Shown piece by piece: positions 8,090 to 16,816 of a DNA stretch of 64,000 bases. The notes beneath the pieces were generated by a model, which was not told where the DNA came from, did not search any database, and saw only the letters and a program-made list of their open reading frames with translations. The DNA is from SG8-40 sp963792855 (GTDB taxonomy: Bacteria; Pseudomonadota; Gammaproteobacteria; Burkholderiales; Eutrophovitaceae). A program made the position numbers and the translations under genes. The stretch spans positions 124,001 to 188,000 of the forward strand of contig CAWBXZ010000007.1 of NCBI GenBank assembly GCA_963792855.1, written 5' to 3'. Numbering within the stretch: position 1 is the stretch's first letter; every line of letters starts with the position of its first letter.

Positions 8090-9988
8090 ATGAGGCGCGT
8101 GGTGGAATTGCGGGATCACCAGCGTGAACTGTACGTGTTCCAGTTCCGCCTGACCGTTGCTGCCGTCTTTGTCGGACTGGTATTTGTTGTGCTGTTCGTG
8201 CGGCTGTTTTATCTGCAGGTGATCCAGCACGATTACTATCAATTGCTGGCCGAGCAGAATCGCGTCAACATCGTTCCGGTCGTGCCGCATCGTGGCGTCA
8301 TTCTCGACCGCAACGGTGTGACCCTGGCCAGCAACTTTGCCGCCTACACGCTCGAGATCACACCCAGCGAAGTCAGCGACCTGGATGCGCTGATAGAAGA
8401 GATCTCGGCGCTGGTGGAAATCACGCCCAAGGATTTGCGGCGCTTCCGGAAAATGCTCGACGAAGAACCGGATTTTTCCAGCATCCCGATTCGTACCAGG
8501 CTCAACGATGAAGAAGTGGCGCACTTCGCCGTCAATCGATACCGGATTCCCGGCGCACAAATCAACGCGCGCCTGTTTCGCCATTACCCGAATGCCGAAG
8601 CGGCGTCACATGTTGTCGGCTATATCGGCCGCTTGAGCGAAGCGGACTATGAGGGATTGCAACAAAAGGGGTTGGCCTACAACTATACGAAGTCCGACTA
8701 TATCGGCAAGGTCGGGCTGGAGCAGTTCTACGAGCAGGAACTGCGTGGCGTAACCGGCTACGAGCATGTCGAAACCGATGCCAACGGGCATTCCATCCGC
8801 ACACTGCGTTCGATCCTCCCGGTTTCCGGAAACAACCTGTTGCTGGCGATGGATGTGCGTCTTCAGCAAATCGCGGAAGCCGCGTTCGGCGATTACCGCG
8901 GTTCACTGGTTGCGATCGAACCGGAAACCGGCGGTGTGCTTGCCTTCGTGTCGCGCCCCGGTTTCGATTCCAACCTGTTTGTCGAGGGCATCGATCCGGC
9001 GCTGTGGGCGGCGCTGAACGAATCGCCGGACCATCCGCTCAATAACCGGGCGTTACAGGGCGTTTACCCTCCGGGTTCGACCTTCAAACCATTCATGGCG
9101 TTGGCCGGGCTCGAACTCGGCAAGCGCACACCCGATTACAGTATCAGCGACCCCGGCTATTTCATGCTCGGCGGGAGAGGTCATGTGTTCCGTGACTGGA
9201 AGGCCGGCGGCCACGGAATCGTCAACATGCACAAGGCCATCGTCGAGTCATGTGACACGTATTTTTACGAGTTGGCGCAGGACCTGGGCATCGACATGAT
9301 TCACGATTTTATTGGCCAGTTCGGCCTCGGTGAGCGCACCGGAATCGACATTGCCGGAGAAGTCAGCGGGCTGTTGCCCTCGCGCCAATGGAAAGAACAA
9401 CGGTTCAAACAACGCTGGTTTGTCGGCGATACCATCTCGGTTGGAATCGGGCAGGGATACAACCTGGTGACCCCGCTGCAACTCGCGTCGGCGACCGCGA
9501 TTCTCGCCAACGGCGGGCAGGTATTCCGGCCCCATCTCGTACGGCACATCCAGGATGCCGAGACCAACGAACTCGAGACGGTTGAGCCGTATCCCGTTGC
9601 ACAGGTGCCCCTGCAGCCAAGGCACCTCGACCTGGTTCGCGAGGCCATGGTGGACGTCACGCGGCCGGGCGGCACTGCTGCATGGGCCGGATCGGGTGCG
9701 AAGTACGCGTTTGCGGGCAAGACAGGCACAGCGCAAGTGATTGGCCTGAAGGGCCAGAAGTACGACGAGGACGCCATTGACGAAAGACACCGCGACCATG
9801 CGCTGTTCATCGGTTTTGCACCCGCTGAAGCACCCAAGATTGCGCTTGCCGTGCTGGTGGAGAACGGCGGGCACGGCAGCAGCACCGCGGCGCCCATCGC
9901 ACGCAAGGTGATCGACTACTACCTGCTTGGCGTTGAGCCCAAACCCCTCGCGCCCCGTCCCGCGGCTGCGGAGAGCGAAGGTGATTAA
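8090..9988 (+). CDS. mrdA: Penicillin-binding protein 2 (elongasome transpeptidase)
   Basis: Class B PBP that crosslinks peptidoglycan during sidewall elongation. From ATG 8090 it has 632 residues, with one N-terminal membrane helix (about 19-40), a pedestal domain and the transpeptidase domain. The active-site motif PPGSTFKP has Ser330, the SCDTYF motif fills the SxN position, and KTGTAQ has Lys544. An upstream GTG at 8027 is in frame but would add 21 atypical residues. The 139-bp gap after mreD holds no recognisable gene. Confidence 0.96.
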   Translation: MRRVVELRDHQRELYVFQFRLTVAAVFVGLVFVVLFVRLFYLQVIQHDYYQLLAEQNRVNIVPVVPHRGVILDRNGVTLASNFAAYTLEITPSEVSDLDALIEEISALVEITPKDLRRFRKMLDEEPDFSSIPIRTRLNDEEVAHFAVNRYRIPGAQINARLFRHYPNAEAASHVVGYIGRLSEADYEGLQQKGLAYNYTKSDYIGKVGLEQFYEQELRGVTGYEHVETDANGHSIRTLRSILPVSGNNLLLAMDVRLQQIAEAAFGDYRGSLVAIEPETGGVLAFVSRPGFDSNLFVEGIDPALWAALNESPDHPLNNRALQGVYPPGSTFKPFMALAGLELGKRTPDYSISDPGYFMLGGRGHVFRDWKAGGHGIVNMHKAIVESCDTYFYELAQDLGIDMIHDFIGQFGLGERTGIDIAGEVSGLLPSRQWKEQRFKQRWFVGDTISVGIGQGYNLVTPLQLASATAILANGGQVFRPHLVRHIQDAETNELETVEPYPVAQVPLQPRHLDLVREAMVDVTRPGGTAAWAGSGAKYAFAGKTGTAQVIGLKGQKYDEDAIDERHRDHALFIGFAPAEAPKIALAVLVENGGHGSSTAAPIARKVIDYYLLGVEPKPLAPRPAAAESEGD

Positions 9989-11075
9989 CCGCTTCCTGGC
10001 ATTTCTGGGCCGGCACCTGGACCGCCAGCTGATGATTCTGGTCGGCATTCTCCTGGTCATGGGCCTGTTGATTCTGTTCAGTGCGTCAGGTGGAAGCGCC
10101 GAGCGTGTCGCCGCGCAGGCAGCCAACATGGCGGTCGCGCTGGCGATCATGTGGCTCGCGGCGAACATACCGCTGCACCATCTCGCCAGCGTCGCATTGC
10201 CTCTGTACATCGCCGGCCTGGGATTGTTGATCGCGGTCGAGCTGGTCGGGCTGGAAGTCAATGGCGCCCAGCGCTGGCTCGACCTTGGTTTTGCGCGCAT
10301 CCAGCCTTCCGAACTGATGAAGATCGCAGTGCCGATGATGCTCGCCTGGTACTTTGACCGGTACGAGGCGGTCCTGCGTTTCAGTAATTTCGTCGTCGCG
10401 ACGATTCTGGTGGTCGTTCCCGTATTGCTGATTGCCAGCCAGCCGGATTTGGGCACGTCGCTACTGGTGGCTGTCGCCGGCTTCTATGTGTTGTTTCTCG
10501 CCGGCCTGTCGATGCGCCTGCTGATCGGAACCGGCCTGGTCGGAATCGCCGCTTTGCCTTTCCTCTGGCAGGCCATGCACGAATATCAGCGCCAGCGAGT
10601 CATGACGCTGCTCGATCCGATGCAAGACCCCCTCGGTGCCGGCTACCACACGATACAGTCGACGATTGCCATGGGCTCGGGTGGCGTGCTCGGCAAGGGG
10701 TGGCTCAATGGCACACAAGCGCATCTGGAGTTCCTGCCTGAACGTTCGACCGATTTTATTTTTGCGGTCTTTGGTGAAGAGTTCGGTCTGCTCGGCAACG
10801 TGGTGCTGATTCTTCTTTTCATGTTGCTGATTGGCCGCGGCCTGATCATCGCCGCAAACGCGCCGACGCTGTTTGCCCGCTTGCTCGCAGGCGGAATTTC
10901 GCTGACCTTCTTCACCTATGTATTCGTGAATATGGGTATGGTCGGTGGCTTGCTGCCGGTTGTGGGTGTGCCGCTGCCGCTCATCTCTTATGGGGGCACG
11001 TCGCTGGTAACGCTGCTGTTCGGTATCGGTTTGCTGATGAGCATTCGTACCCATCGACGGCTGGTGCCGACCTGA
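9981..11075 (+). CDS. rodA: Rod shape-determining protein RodA (SEDS glycosyltransferase)
   Basis: Peptidoglycan polymerase of the SEDS family that pairs with PBP2. It has 364 residues and about ten transmembrane helices. Family signatures include NGAQRWLDLGFARIQPSE, LPERSTDFIFAVFGEEFG and PLISYGGTS near the C-terminus. The GTG start at 9981 overlaps the mrdA stop by 8 bp and follows GAGAGCGAAG, so the two are translationally coupled. Confidence 0.96.
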   Translation: MINRFLAFLGRHLDRQLMILVGILLVMGLLILFSASGGSAERVAAQAANMAVALAIMWLAANIPLHHLASVALPLYIAGLGLLIAVELVGLEVNGAQRWLDLGFARIQPSELMKIAVPMMLAWYFDRYEAVLRFSNFVVATILVVVPVLLIASQPDLGTSLLVAVAGFYVLFLAGLSMRLLIGTGLVGIAALPFLWQAMHEYQRQRVMTLLDPMQDPLGAGYHTIQSTIAMGSGGVLGKGWLNGTQAHLEFLPERSTDFIFAVFGEEFGLLGNVVLILLFMLLIGRGLIIAANAPTLFARLLAGGISLTFFTYVFVNMGMVGGLLPVVGVPLPLISYGGTSLVTLLFGIGLLMSIRTHRRLVPT

Positions 11076-11077
11076 TC

Positions 11078-11929
11078 GTGGCGCTGACGGCGGCATTGAG
11101 GTGCTCCGCGGCGATTCTTGCCGTGTCGCTGGTTGCTGCAGGTTGCGGCTCTGCACCCAGAAAATCGGGTGGCTATTACCTCGACGACGGCCCGGGTGGC
11201 CGCCCACCCGTCGATCTCGACCGCGTGTCCGATGCAAGTCCGCGTGCCGAGCCAATCAGGCAGGCAACGACCCGCCCCTACACTGTCAATGGCCGGACCT
11301 ACCGGCCGTTCGCCATGCACCGGCCTTACAAGGCGCGCGGCATGGCGAGCTGGTACGGCAAGCGCTATCACGGCCAGCAGACCGCCGCTGGCGAAACCTA
11401 CGACATGTACGCGATGACAGCGGCCCACACGGTGTTGCCGCTGCCGAGTTACGCAAAGGTCACCAACCTCGGCAATGGCCGTTCGGTCATCGTGCGGGTC
11501 AACGACCGCGGGCCGTTTCTCTCGGAGCGCATTATCGATGTGTCCTACGCGGCCGCGTACAAGCTGGGTTTCCTCGATGACGGCAGCACCATGGTCGAGG
11601 TCGAGGCGATATTGCCGGACGAGATGATCGTGTCGTCGGCGCCAATCACTGCCGCGACCGAACCGCCGCCGCGTGCCGGCTCGCTCGAAACCGGGGAGAG
11701 CGGCATCTTTCTGCAGTTTGGCGCGTTTTCTGAACGGGACAATGCGCAGGCTTACGTGCGGCAATTACGTGCCGACGCTGCCTGGATGGGCGACTCGATT
11801 CACCTTTACAAGAGCGCGAATCTCTACCGGGTTCATGCCGGGCCTTATGAAAGCCGTGTGGTGGCCGATCGCGAAGCGAGCCGCGTTTATCGTATGCTCG
11901 GTATTTCACCCTTGATCATCATCAGATAA
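11078..11929 (+). CDS. rlpA: Septal ring lytic transglycosylase RlpA (lipoprotein)
   Basis: Outer-membrane lipoprotein of 283 residues that cleaves denuded glycan strands. The signal peptide ends in the lipobox VAAGC (Cys23). The double-psi beta-barrel occupies about residues 86-175 (ASWYGKRYHGQQTAAGE and VRVNDRGPF, with the conserved Glu and Asp). A SPOR domain (about 208-283) binds denuded peptidoglycan. The GTG start lies 2 bp after the rodA stop. It is the last gene of the elongasome operon. Confidence 0.93.
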   Translation: MALTAALRCSAAILAVSLVAAGCGSAPRKSGGYYLDDGPGGRPPVDLDRVSDASPRAEPIRQATTRPYTVNGRTYRPFAMHRPYKARGMASWYGKRYHGQQTAAGETYDMYAMTAAHTVLPLPSYAKVTNLGNGRSVIVRVNDRGPFLSERIIDVSYAAAYKLGFLDDGSTMVEVEAILPDEMIVSSAPITAATEPPPRAGSLETGESGIFLQFGAFSERDNAQAYVRQLRADAAWMGDSIHLYKSANLYRVHAGPYESRVVADREASRVYRMLGISPLIIIR

Positions 11930-11958
11930 ACAACCCACAACGGAAAGACGACGACGCT

Positions 11959-12894
11959 ATGAGAACGCTGATTTGCGGGTCGATCGCCTACGACACCATC
12001 ATGGTGTTCGGCGACCGATTCAAGAACCATATCCTGCCGGACCAGATCCACATTCTGAATGTGGCGTTTCTGGTTCCCGACATGCGGCGCGAGTTCGGCG
12101 GTTGTGCCGGCAACATTGCCTACAGCCTCAAATTGCTTGGCGGCGACCCGCTGATCATGGCAACGGTCGGGGAGGATTATCAGCCCTACGCCTATCGACT
12201 CCAGGGAATGCGCCTGTCGCAGGATCATATTCGCCAGGTCAAGGACAGTTTTACGGCGCAGGCATTCATCACGACAGACCTCGATGACAACCAGATCACG
12301 GCGTTTCACCCGGGTGCGATGAGTTTCTCGCATCACAATCACATTGCCGATGCCAGGGATGTCGGCCTGGGCATCGTCGCGCCCGATGGTCGTGACGGCA
12401 TGATCCAGCATGCGCGTGAGTTTGCCGAGGCCGGCATACCGTTCGTGTTCGATCCCGGCCAGGGCCTGCCGATGTTCAACGGGGAGGAACTGCTCGAATT
12501 CATCAAGCTGGCCGACTACGTCGCGGCAAACGACTATGAGGCGAAGTTGATGCAGGAGCGTACCGGCAAGAGCGTTTCGGAACTGTCGCGCAAGGTCAAG
12601 GCGTTCGTTCAGACGCAGGGTGCGAACGGTTCGCTCATTTATGTCGACGGCAAGGAGATCAAGATTCCGTCGGTGCCGCCGGCGCGGATTGTCGATCCGA
12701 CCGGTTGCGGCGATGCGTACCGCGCCGGTTTGCTCTATGGCATTGCCAATGGCCTTGACTGGGAGATCACCGGGCGGCTGGCGTCCCTGCTGGGGTCGAT
12801 CAAGATTTCCCACCGCGGCCCGCAGAACCATGAATTTACTCGCGACGCCATTTCCGAACAGTTTTCCGAAGCCTTTGGCATGGCGTTGCCGTGA
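11959..12894 (+). CDS. PfkB-family carbohydrate/nucleoside kinase
   Basis: Ribokinase-superfamily sugar or nucleoside kinase of 311 residues. The N-terminal sheet (LICGSIAYDTIMVFGDRF), the first PfkB signature (FGGCAGNIAYSLKLLGG, residues about 47-63) and the second signature DPTGCGDAYRAGLL, with the catalytic Asp in GCGD, are clear. Family members annotated as adenosine kinase look similar, but the substrate cannot be fixed from sequence. The gene follows rlpA after 29 bp. Confidence 0.88.
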   Translation: MRTLICGSIAYDTIMVFGDRFKNHILPDQIHILNVAFLVPDMRREFGGCAGNIAYSLKLLGGDPLIMATVGEDYQPYAYRLQGMRLSQDHIRQVKDSFTAQAFITTDLDDNQITAFHPGAMSFSHHNHIADARDVGLGIVAPDGRDGMIQHAREFAEAGIPFVFDPGQGLPMFNGEELLEFIKLADYVAANDYEAKLMQERTGKSVSELSRKVKAFVQTQGANGSLIYVDGKEIKIPSVPPARIVDPTGCGDAYRAGLLYGIANGLDWEITGRLASLLGSIKISHRGPQNHEFTRDAISEQFSEAFGMALP

Positions 12895-13078
12895 TGCTTT
12901 CCATCCGGCCTTGATTTTTCCGTTTCGCGGAACCACCCGCTGCCGCCAGCATTTGTTGCCGGCACTGAGCGCTCGGGTAACGGTGCACGGCCTTTGGGGT
13001 CACGGTTTCGCCGTGGCTGAACAGCGGCTGCGTCGACCCCGTCCCGCGCCGGCGTGTGCTCTGGATTGCTTCTGAGCC

Positions 13079-13849
13079 GTGAGCGGCGAATCGTCCACGT
13101 CGATTCTGCAGCGGTGCACGCGTTATGCGGGCCTCGTTTTGCGGCTCGCCTCGGGGTTGCTCACGGTTGCCTTCCTGTTCCCGTTTTACGACCGCGCCCG
13201 CCGCTGGCGGGCGGTGCAGAAATGGTCACGCGGCGTGGTGCGCAGTGCCGGTGTGAGGGTGCAGGTGAAAGGGGCAGTGCCGAAACATGGCGCGCGGGTC
13301 ATGGCGGTTTCGAACCATGTTTCCTGGCTCGACATTCAGGTTCTGCATTCTGTTTGGCACCTGCGATTCGTCGCCAAGTCCGAGATCAGACGTTGGCCGT
13401 TTATCGGCTGGTTGTCTGCGCGCACCGGCACCTTGTTCGTTGAGCGTGCCAACCGGCGTCATGCGGCGCGAATCAACAGCGATATTCATCAGGCATTCGA
13501 AGATGGCGATGCCGTTGCGGTATTCCCGGAAGGCACGACGACCCGCGGCGATCAGCTGTTGCGTTTTCACGCGTCCTTGCTGCAACCGGCGGTGGATGAA
13601 CAGGCCCTGATCGTGCCGGTCGCGATTCGCTATACGGACGGTGAAGGTAATCGCCAGCCGGCCGCGGCATACGTCGATGACATGAGCCTGATGGAGTCGC
13701 TGGCAGCCATCGTGCGCGCGCCGCGCATCTGCGCCGAGGTGCAGATATTACCGGCGATCGAGACGCAGGGGCGAAACAGGCGCGAGCTGGCCCAGGCGAG
13801 TCACGCCAGCATTGCCGCCGCGCTCAGTTTGCCTGCTGCAGACAGTTAA
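13079..13849 (+). CDS. 1-acyl-sn-glycerol-3-phosphate acyltransferase-like protein (PlsC family)
   Basis: Membrane-associated acyltransferase of 256 residues. An N-terminal hydrophobic helix (about 15-40) is followed by the catalytic HX4D motif in SNHVSWLD and the acceptor-binding motif FPEGTTTRG. It probably acylates lysophosphatidate or an ornithine-lipid-type acceptor; the acceptor is not determined. It starts at GTG 13079. The 184 bp before it holds no recognisable gene. The 3' end overlaps convergent apaH by 26 bp. Confidence 0.88.
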   Translation: MSGESSTSILQRCTRYAGLVLRLASGLLTVAFLFPFYDRARRWRAVQKWSRGVVRSAGVRVQVKGAVPKHGARVMAVSNHVSWLDIQVLHSVWHLRFVAKSEIRRWPFIGWLSARTGTLFVERANRRHAARINSDIHQAFEDGDAVAVFPEGTTTRGDQLLRFHASLLQPAVDEQALIVPVAIRYTDGEGNRQPAAAYVDDMSLMESLAAIVRAPRICAEVQILPAIETQGRNRRELAQASHASIAAALSLPAADS

Positions 13850-14636
13850 TCTGGAAAACGCGGCGGTCTTCGAGCCGTACCGCGCATAACTGGCGGCCCC
13901 ACAGACAGCCGCCATCGATGGCCAGGAGGTTTGGCAAGACCCGCAGACCCAGGGCTGACCAGTGTCCGAAAATCAGTGACACGTTGGCGCTGCGGCGGCC
14001 GGGCACATCGAACCACGGCATGAAGCCCTTGGGAAGGTTTTCCGGTTTGCCCTTGTGGTGAAACTCCATCTGGCCATCCGTCGTGCAAACGCGCATTCGT
14101 GTCATCGCGTTGATGATCACGCGTAACCGGTCCCAGCCGGTCAGTGTCTCGTCCCAGCGATCCGGCTTGCCGCCATAGGTGTGACGGGCGAACTCGACGT
14201 GTTGTGGCCCTTGCAATACCAGCTCGACCTCCGCTGCCAGTTCTTGCGCGCGTTGTACATCCCATTGCGGCAACAGGCCCGCGTGCACCATCGCAAACTC
14301 CTCTTCGCAGTGGAACAGCTTGCGCGAGCGCAGCCAGTCGAGCAGCTCGGCGCGGTCCGGCGCATTCAGGATATCGTCCAGCGTGTCGCTCTTGTGCCTG
14401 CGGCCGAATCCGGCGGCAACGACGAGCAGATGCAGATCGTGGTTGCCAAGAACCGTGATTGCCGCCTCTCCCAGGCTGCGCACGAAACGCAGGGTCTGAA
14501 GTGAGTCCGGGCCGCGATTGACCAGGTCACCGACCAGCCACAGCCGGTCGCGCTGCGGATTGAAACCGATCAGTTCCAGAAGCTGTTGAAATGGCTGCAG
14601 GCAGCCCTGTATATCGCCAATCGCGTATGTCGCCAT
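13824..14636 (-). CDS. apaH: Symmetrical bis(5'-nucleosyl)-tetraphosphatase
   Basis: Hydrolyses Ap4A to two ADP and removes Np4 RNA caps. It has 270 residues of calcineurin-like phosphoesterase with all metal-binding motifs: GDIQGC, GDLVNRGPDS, GNHDLHLL and the later VHAG. The FGHWSALG and AIDGGCLWG stretches are typical of ApaH. ATG 14636 gives the standard MATYAIGDIQG start. Confidence 0.95.
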   Translation of the reverse strand: MATYAIGDIQGCLQPFQQLLELIGFNPQRDRLWLVGDLVNRGPDSLQTLRFVRSLGEAAITVLGNHDLHLLVVAAGFGRRHKSDTLDDILNAPDRAELLDWLRSRKLFHCEEEFAMVHAGLLPQWDVQRAQELAAEVELVLQGPQHVEFARHTYGGKPDRWDETLTGWDRLRVIINAMTRMRVCTTDGQMEFHHKGKPENLPKGFMPWFDVPGRRSANVSLIFGHWSALGLRVLPNLLAIDGGCLWGRQLCAVRLEDRRVFQINCLQQAN

Positions 14637-14895
14637 GTGTCGCAGAGGGTGGCCGGGAGTGGATCATTCTGCCACTTTCCCTGGCGTTGACCGATTGCAG
14701 CTGCTGCCGGCAAAGGACGAACAGCCCGAACGCATCGCGTGTTCGCTCAAGGAATCGTTTGGCGTTCGGTGGATTGCCCCCGATCACTGCACCGGGGAGC
14801 CGGCGTTCGGAATACTGAAGGGGCGATTCGGCGATCGGTACGTTTTCGCAGGTGTCGCCCGTGGCGCAGGGATTCGTGAACAGTCCGGCCGATGA
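14635..14895 (+). pseudogene. C-terminal remnant of a metallo-beta-lactamase-fold hydrolase
   Basis: From about 14695 to 14895 this frame encodes a stretch (LKESFGVRWIAPDHCTGE, then LKGRFGDRYVFAGVARG) that matches the C-terminus of MBL-fold proteins annotated as dihydropterin-methyl-aminobenzene-phosphate synthase. Their conserved ending is IAPCHCTGE followed by a FGDRY stretch. The N-terminal 200 or so residues, including the HxHxDH metal site, are absent because apaH begins at once upstream. The family match is from memory of the motif and is not confirmed by search. It is most likely a decayed gene end. Confidence 0.6.
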
Positions 14896-14901
14896 GAGCG
14901 G

Positions 14902-15423
14902 TCAGGGCGTAATGCTGTATTTCAAATGCAGGCCGGGTGGTGGTGGCTTCACATCGGGCCGTGGAAAGACGGCCGGATCGCCGGGAAACAGCACTGGCGC
15001 GGGACCATCGATCATCTGCCGGGCCTCCAGTTCGCAGTCCACTCCCCGGTTGTCGCGGCAGTGCGCGACATAGCGATCAATGTCCGGTCTGGTTGCGGGC
15101 ACGGCCATCGGTGCCGAATCGATGGAAGCATCCGGTTTGCCGGATGCTTCTGTCGAACTGGTCGAAGCGGCGGGCCGACCGGTTTCTATCACGTTGGGTC
15201 GCACCTGCAGCGGTGCGGCGTTGGCATCCGCGGGCGGCGCGTCTCCGTAGTGCACCTGGCCGTCGATATCGACCCACTTGTTGATCTCGGCCTTCGCGAA
15301 CTGCATCGGCTCCTCTTCCGCGGCGGCCGCGCCAAGCGGGTTTGCCATCACGGCAAAGCCCGAAACAACCGCAACGCGGATCACGAAACTGCGACGGATA
15401 CAGTTGCGGCTGCTCGCTGTCAC
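14902..15423 (-). CDS. DUF4124 domain-containing exported protein
   Basis: From GTG 15423 this is 173 residues with a signal peptide (RRSFVIRVAVVSGFAVMANPLGAAAA) and a short DUF4124 core (INKWVDIDGQVHYGDAPP). It ends in a Pro-rich tail with CRDNRGVDCE, a likely disulfide pair. The N-terminal sequence upstream of the GTG is an out-of-frame reading of the cytochrome gene, so the later start is chosen. It lies 23 bp downstream of the cytochrome gene on the same strand and is probably co-transcribed. Function unknown. Confidence 0.72.
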   Translation of the reverse strand: MTASSRNCIRRSFVIRVAVVSGFAVMANPLGAAAAEEEPMQFAKAEINKWVDIDGQVHYGDAPPADANAAPLQVRPNVIETGRPAASTSSTEASGKPDASIDSAPMAVPATRPDIDRYVAHCRDNRGVDCELEARQMIDGPAPVLFPGDPAVFPRPDVKPPPPGLHLKYSITP

Positions 15424-15446
15424 TGCGGTGCCGCCGGGAAGCTTGC

Positions 15447-15932
15447 CTATTTCGCCTTGCTGACCATGATGTCGACAGCGGCCTTGATGTCCTCGTCCGG
15501 AGAACCCATCGCGCCGCCTTTTGCCGGCATCGCGTTCTTGCCATTGATGGCGCTGGCGTAGAGCGTGTCGATACCCTGGGCAATTCTTGCCTTCCAGGCG
15601 GCCTTGTCGCCGGTTTTCGGGGCACCGGCAAGGCCTGCCGCGTGGCACGCCTGACACACGCCATTGAATAATTGCTCGCCACCTCCCGCGCCGCTGGTGG
15701 ATTCTTCCCCGCCCGCGACCACACTCACTTCGCCGACCGGTTTCAGACGATTGGCGATGGCGTCCTCGCTCATCGTTGAATTGTCGGGATCGATCTGCAT
15801 GCCGCCGGTGATCAGCTTGACCAGCAGCAGTATTAGGGCGACCGGGACCACGAAGGAAAGAACGACGACGACGATCAGCTGCTGCGGGGTTTTGATCGGG
15901 GAAGAATGTTCCTCGATGTGTACATCTGCCAT
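15447..15932 (-). CDS. Membrane-anchored cytochrome c5-family protein
   Basis: Monohaem c-type cytochrome of 161 residues. A transmembrane helix (about 19-42) anchors a periplasmic domain. The haem motif is CQACH (Cys93, Cys96, His97) and the likely axial ligand is Met135 in KNAMPAKGG, typical of the c5 (CycB-like) class. A Gly/Ser-rich linker separates anchor and haem domain. It probably carries electrons between quinol-oxidising complexes and a terminal oxidase. The partner is not encoded nearby. Confidence 0.9.
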   Translation of the reverse strand: MADVHIEEHSSPIKTPQQLIVVVVLSFVVPVALILLLVKLITGGMQIDPDNSTMSEDAIANRLKPVGEVSVVAGGEESTSGAGGGEQLFNGVCQACHAAGLAGAPKTGDKAAWKARIAQGIDTLYASAINGKNAMPAKGGAMGSPDEDIKAAVDIMVSKAK

Positions 15933-16052
15933 GAATCAATCCTTGCGATGAGAGTGGAACGGGAAACGGGTGCGCATCGATGCAAAACCCGGCGACTTCA
16001 ACCCCGGGGCGAAAAATTATAAGCGAATTCTGCCCATCTAAAAAGGTAAACG

Positions 16053-16081
16053 TAGACCAAACAAGCGTTTACGGCTATCCT
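16053..16081 (+). promoter_or_regulatory. Putative sigma-70 promoter of tRNA-Arg
   Basis: TAGACC at 16053-16058 and TATCCT at 16076-16081 are separated by 17 bp. The -10 box ends 10 bp before the mature tRNA 5' end, a normal geometry for a tRNA gene. Confidence 0.5.
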
Positions 16082-16091
16082 ATCGACCCTT

Positions 16092-16168
16092 GCGCCCGTA
16101 GCTCAGCTGGATAGAGTGTCGGTCTCCGAAGCCGAAGGTCGTGGGTTCGACTCCCGCCGGGCGCGCCA
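16092..16168 (+). tRNA. tRNA-Arg, anticodon CCG
   Basis: A 77-nt cloverleaf with encoded CCA. The acceptor stem GCGCCCG pairs with CGGGCGC, the discriminator is G, and the D-stem is GCTC/GAGT. The anticodon loop CTCCGAA carries anticodon CCG, which reads CGG (Arg). The T-arm is GTGGG-TTCGACT-CCCGC. An antisense reading frame across it is spurious. Confidence 0.97.
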
Positions 16169-16175
16169 CACAACG

Positions 16176-16203
16176 AGGGCTTGCATTGATGCGGGCCCTT
16201 TTT
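16176..16203 (+). terminator. Rho-independent terminator after tRNA-Arg
   Basis: AGGGC-TTGCAT is followed by ATGCGG-GCCCT, a hairpin using two U-G pairs, then a five-T run. It begins 8 bp after the tRNA. Confidence 0.7.
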
Positions 16204-16337
16204 CGTTCATCGCCGGACGAGCCGGCGGCTCGGGGCCGCGCGGTTGAGTGCATCGGCATCCGGAGGGAGCACCCGGTGTGTTCGCTCGCTGAAATTGGTC
16301 ACGCACCGATGCCCGGCAACAGACAAGGACTGACCCA

Positions 16338-16778
16338 ATGGCATTGACGGTTTATCTCTCGGGTGAGATTCACACCACGTGGCGGGAGGAAATCCAGAAA
16401 GGGGCTGCCGCAAACGGTCTCGACATCACGTTTACGGCGCCGGTCACCGACCACTCGGCGAGCGACGCCGCCGGCGATCACCTCGGCGCGGAAACAGACC
16501 CGTTCTGGCGTGATCACAAATCCTCGAAAGTCAACGCGATTCGCACCAAGACGCTGATCCGCAAGGCCGATCTCGTGGTGGTGCGCTTCGGCGACAAGTA
16601 CAAACAGTGGAATGCCGCCTTCGATGCCGGTTACTGCGCGGCATTGTCCAAGCCCTACATCACTTTGCACGCGGAGGACATCATTCATCCGTTGAAGGAA
16701 GTGGACGCAATGGCGCTCGCCTGGGCGCGAACCACCGATCAGGTGGTCGAGATCCTCAAATATATTGAAAGGCCGTAG
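16338..16778 (+). CDS. YtoQ family protein
   Basis: A 146-residue cytosolic protein beginning MALTVYLSGEIHTTWREEI. Conserved YtoQ features include the FTAPVTDHSASDAAGD and KADLVVVRFGDKYKQWNAAFDAGYCAAL stretches. The fold resembles the nucleoside 2-deoxyribosyltransferase-like superfamily, but no activity is established. It follows tRNA-Arg by 169 bp. Confidence 0.85.
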   Translation: MALTVYLSGEIHTTWREEIQKGAAANGLDITFTAPVTDHSASDAAGDHLGAETDPFWRDHKSSKVNAIRTKTLIRKADLVVVRFGDKYKQWNAAFDAGYCAALSKPYITLHAEDIIHPLKEVDAMALAWARTTDQVVEILKYIERP

Positions 16779-16816
16779 CGCAGAGTGCGGCAACGCGCAT
16801 TCCCGGGCCTTGCGTC

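Noticed and set aside
9248..10456. Long minus-strand frame (402 residues) across mrdA and rodA
   Set aside because: It is antisense to two clearly conserved genes, low in complexity and without motifs. Long antisense frames are expected at this GC content.
15424..15939. N-terminal extension of the DUF4124 gene to 15939 (345 residues)
   Set aside because: The extension is an Arg-rich out-of-frame reading of the cytochrome c5 gene. A GTG at 15423 gives a proper signal peptide.
16103..16306. Minus-strand reading frame of 67 residues ending RRESNPRPSASETDTLSS
   Set aside because: It is the antisense of tRNA-Arg(CCG). This kind of translated tRNA shadow is a known annotation artefact.
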